Shown here piece by piece: positions 63,177 through 64,000 of a stretch of DNA of 64,000 bases. Position numbers and translations under genes: made by a program. How positions within the stretch are numbered: position 1 is the first letter of the stretch; each line of letters starts with the position of its first letter. The notes beneath the pieces were generated by a model. It made no database searches. It had not been told where the DNA came from and worked only from the letters and a program-made list of their open reading frames with translations. Source of the DNA: Bradyrhizobium macuxiense (GTDB lineage Bacteria > Pseudomonadota > Alphaproteobacteria > Rhizobiales > Xanthobacteraceae); contig NZ_LNCU01000130.1 of the NCBI RefSeq assembly GCF_001542415.1, positions 1 to 64,000 of the forward strand, in the 5' to 3' direction.

Positions 63177-63736
63177 GCGATGTAGGTAATGTTGCTGTGC
63201 GCTCGCTCACGCGGTCTCCGCTGTTTGCGACAGTGCTCTATCTCGCAGTGCTCGCTGGGCTCGTAACCATGAGCCTCGTTGCGCTTGCCAACATCTTTGA
63301 CCACAAGCGCGCGCTGGCGCGGACCTCAGACCTGCTGAACCAGTTGCGTGACCGCAAGACGCCCGGCACCGCTGTGCTATTGGCGGAGCATCCGGGCACG
63401 CCGTTTCTGGAAGGGCCGACAGTGACGGTTGCGGGCGCAGCGCTGTTGCAACGCGTTGCGATGGCGGTCGGTAACGTCGGCGGCACCATCCAGTCCTCGC
63501 AAGTCGACGTGCTCGGCACCCAGGTTAAGGACGGCTTCGTCGGCCTCGTCGTAAGCTGCGAGATGGAGCAGCCAGCTCTGCAGAAGTTGCTGTACGACCT
63601 CGAAGTCGGCATGCCCTTCCTATTCGTCGACCAGCTCGACGTGCAGGTACCACAGATGACGGCGATCGGCGAAGGCGCTGCCGGCAAGATCCGCGTTGTG
63701 CTTGGCGTGTCTGCACAGTGGAACGGAAGCAAATGA
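63173..63736 (+). CDS. gspM: Type II secretion GspM-like protein
   Basis: This 187-residue protein has a short cytoplasmic start, one membrane helix (LFATVLYLAVLAGLVTMSLVA, about 17-37), a coiled stretch (KRALARTSDLLNQLRDRK) and a periplasmic ferredoxin-like domain (VTVAGAALLQRVAMAVGNVG, VSCEMEQPALQKLLYDLE) of the T2SSM_b type. It pairs with GspL. ATGA overlap with gspL. It is the last gene of the operon, before a perfect hairpin. Confidence 0.87.
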   Translation: MSDVGNVAVRSLTRSPLFATVLYLAVLAGLVTMSLVALANIFDHKRALARTSDLLNQLRDRKTPGTAVLLAEHPGTPFLEGPTVTVAGAALLQRVAMAVGNVGGTIQSSQVDVLGTQVKDGFVGLVVSCEMEQPALQKLLYDLEVGMPFLFVDQLDVQVPQMTAIGEGAAGKIRVVLGVSAQWNGSK

Positions 63737-63760
63737 ACGTGCAGCTCCACTACGGAGGGG

Positions 63761-63791
63761 GATAGCCCGCCAAATTGTTAGGCGGGCTATC
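63761..63791. terminator. Terminator hairpin between gspM and the beta-helix gene
   Basis: GATAGCCCGCC (63761-63771) pairs perfectly with GGCGGGCTATC (63781-63791) around a 9-nt loop. It lies between two convergent genes and probably serves both. Confidence 0.75.
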
Positions 63792-63808
63792 TGCCTTGGA
63801 TCAAAAGT

Positions 63809-64000
63809 CTACTTCAGGGGAATAGTGGACGTCGGAGTTCCGTTGGTTCCGTTGCCGTCAATGCTGTTATTACCGTAGGACAAGATGGATCCGCCGCTTA
63901 CACCGGCAACGCCAGTTCCATTGCCAACGATGTTAGCCTGATTAAGGCGTACATTCACCCCAGTTCCGATTGCACGAACCCCAAATCCTGCGTTGCCCAG
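63809..64000 (-). CDS. C-terminus of a parallel beta-helix protein (5' part beyond window)
   Basis: The minus strand is open from the window end to a TAG at 63809-63811 (63 residues). It reads GNAGFGVRAIGTGVNVRLNQ, NIVGNGTGVAGVSGGSILSY, GNNSIDGNGTNGTP. The last rungs match the end of the protein at 49511 (SSITGNGTGVAGTVSSYATN, QLDGNTTNGT), so this is a paralogue of that secreted protein. The start, signal peptide and full length are not visible. Confidence 0.82.
   Translation of the reverse strand: MGNAGFGVRAIGTGVNVRLNQANIVGNGTGVAGVSGGSILSYGNNSIDGNGTNGTPTSTIPLK

Noticed and set aside
1-64000. CRISPR arrays, rRNA genes or replication origin
   Set aside because: No regularly spaced repeats, no rRNA-like stretches and no clustered DnaA-box or rep features were seen on reading the window.

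Overview
The window most probably comes from a Bradyrhizobium-like alphaproteobacterium (Hyphomicrobiales). This is inferred from the GC-rich coding style, a Bradyrhizobium-type porin, a TraI/TraR-type quorum-sensing pair, rhizobial intergenic palindromes (35806-35834, 38624-38726) and the overall gene content. No database search was possible, so all names rest on motifs and family knowledge.

Region 1 (1-21.6 kb) looks like an accessory island with much gene decay. It opens inside an IS21-family transposase gene (1-1020, minus), followed by a LuxI/LuxR pair (1175-2621, minus). From 2.8 to 20.8 kb lies a catabolic region: a ThDP enzyme, one intact LysR regulator, two paralogous CocE-type hydrolases, an IlvD/Edd dehydratase, an amidohydrolase-2 protein, a fumarylacetoacetate-hydrolase-family (FAH) enzyme, a tartrate-dehydratase-like enolase-superfamily enzyme, an MFS acid transporter and a porin. 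The most striking feature is a promoter/operator cassette of about 75-90 bp present four times (4620-4693, 6145-6223, 12206-12292, 18924-19003). Each copy is centred on the inverted repeat ATTTTAG-N11-CTAAAAT and shares flanking sequence. One copy sits between the intact lysR and the ThDP gene. The other three each have a decayed lysR 5' end on the divergent side. Broken duplicates of the FAH gene (12022-12152) and of the dehydratase 3' end (about 6541-6681) lie in the same region. The simplest reading is a unit 'lysR - operator - catabolic operon' that was duplicated several times, after which three lysR copies died, leaving one LysR to control up to four promoters. Two decayed tRNA-like stretches (21219-21288, 21538-21597) lie at the right edge.

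Region 2 (21.6-41.5 kb) is organic-acid metabolism. It holds a GlcG/HbpS protein, a large FAD/4Fe-4S 2-hydroxyacid dehydrogenase, a GntR regulator, two serine-glyoxylate-type aminotransferases flanking an MFS transporter, and an enoyl-CoA hydratase. The first aminotransferase and the MFS gene carry apparent frameshifts. After a secreted metalloprotease and a secreted alpha/beta hydrolase comes a tripartite tricarboxylate transporter (tctC ... tctB-tctA) that encloses the methionine-salvage genes mtnP and mtnA. A convergent class III CoA-transferase follows.

Region 3 (41.8-52.3 kb) contains a serralysin-like metalloprotease with RTX and FG-GAP repeats, then a mosaic of surface-glycan genes: GT2, three methyltransferases, a beta-propeller glycosidase-like protein, a NeuD/PglD-type acyltransferase and WbqC. 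One methyltransferase appears fused to a ribbon-helix-helix segment. A secreted parallel beta-helix protein lies among them.

Region 4 (52.5-64 kb) is a type II secretion system: a short prepilin peptidase and gspD on the minus strand, and gspEFGHIJKLM on the plus strand in a tightly overlapping operon. No gspC is visible. The window ends inside a second beta-helix gene (63809-64000), so beta-helix paralogues lie on both sides of the T2SS block and are candidate substrates.
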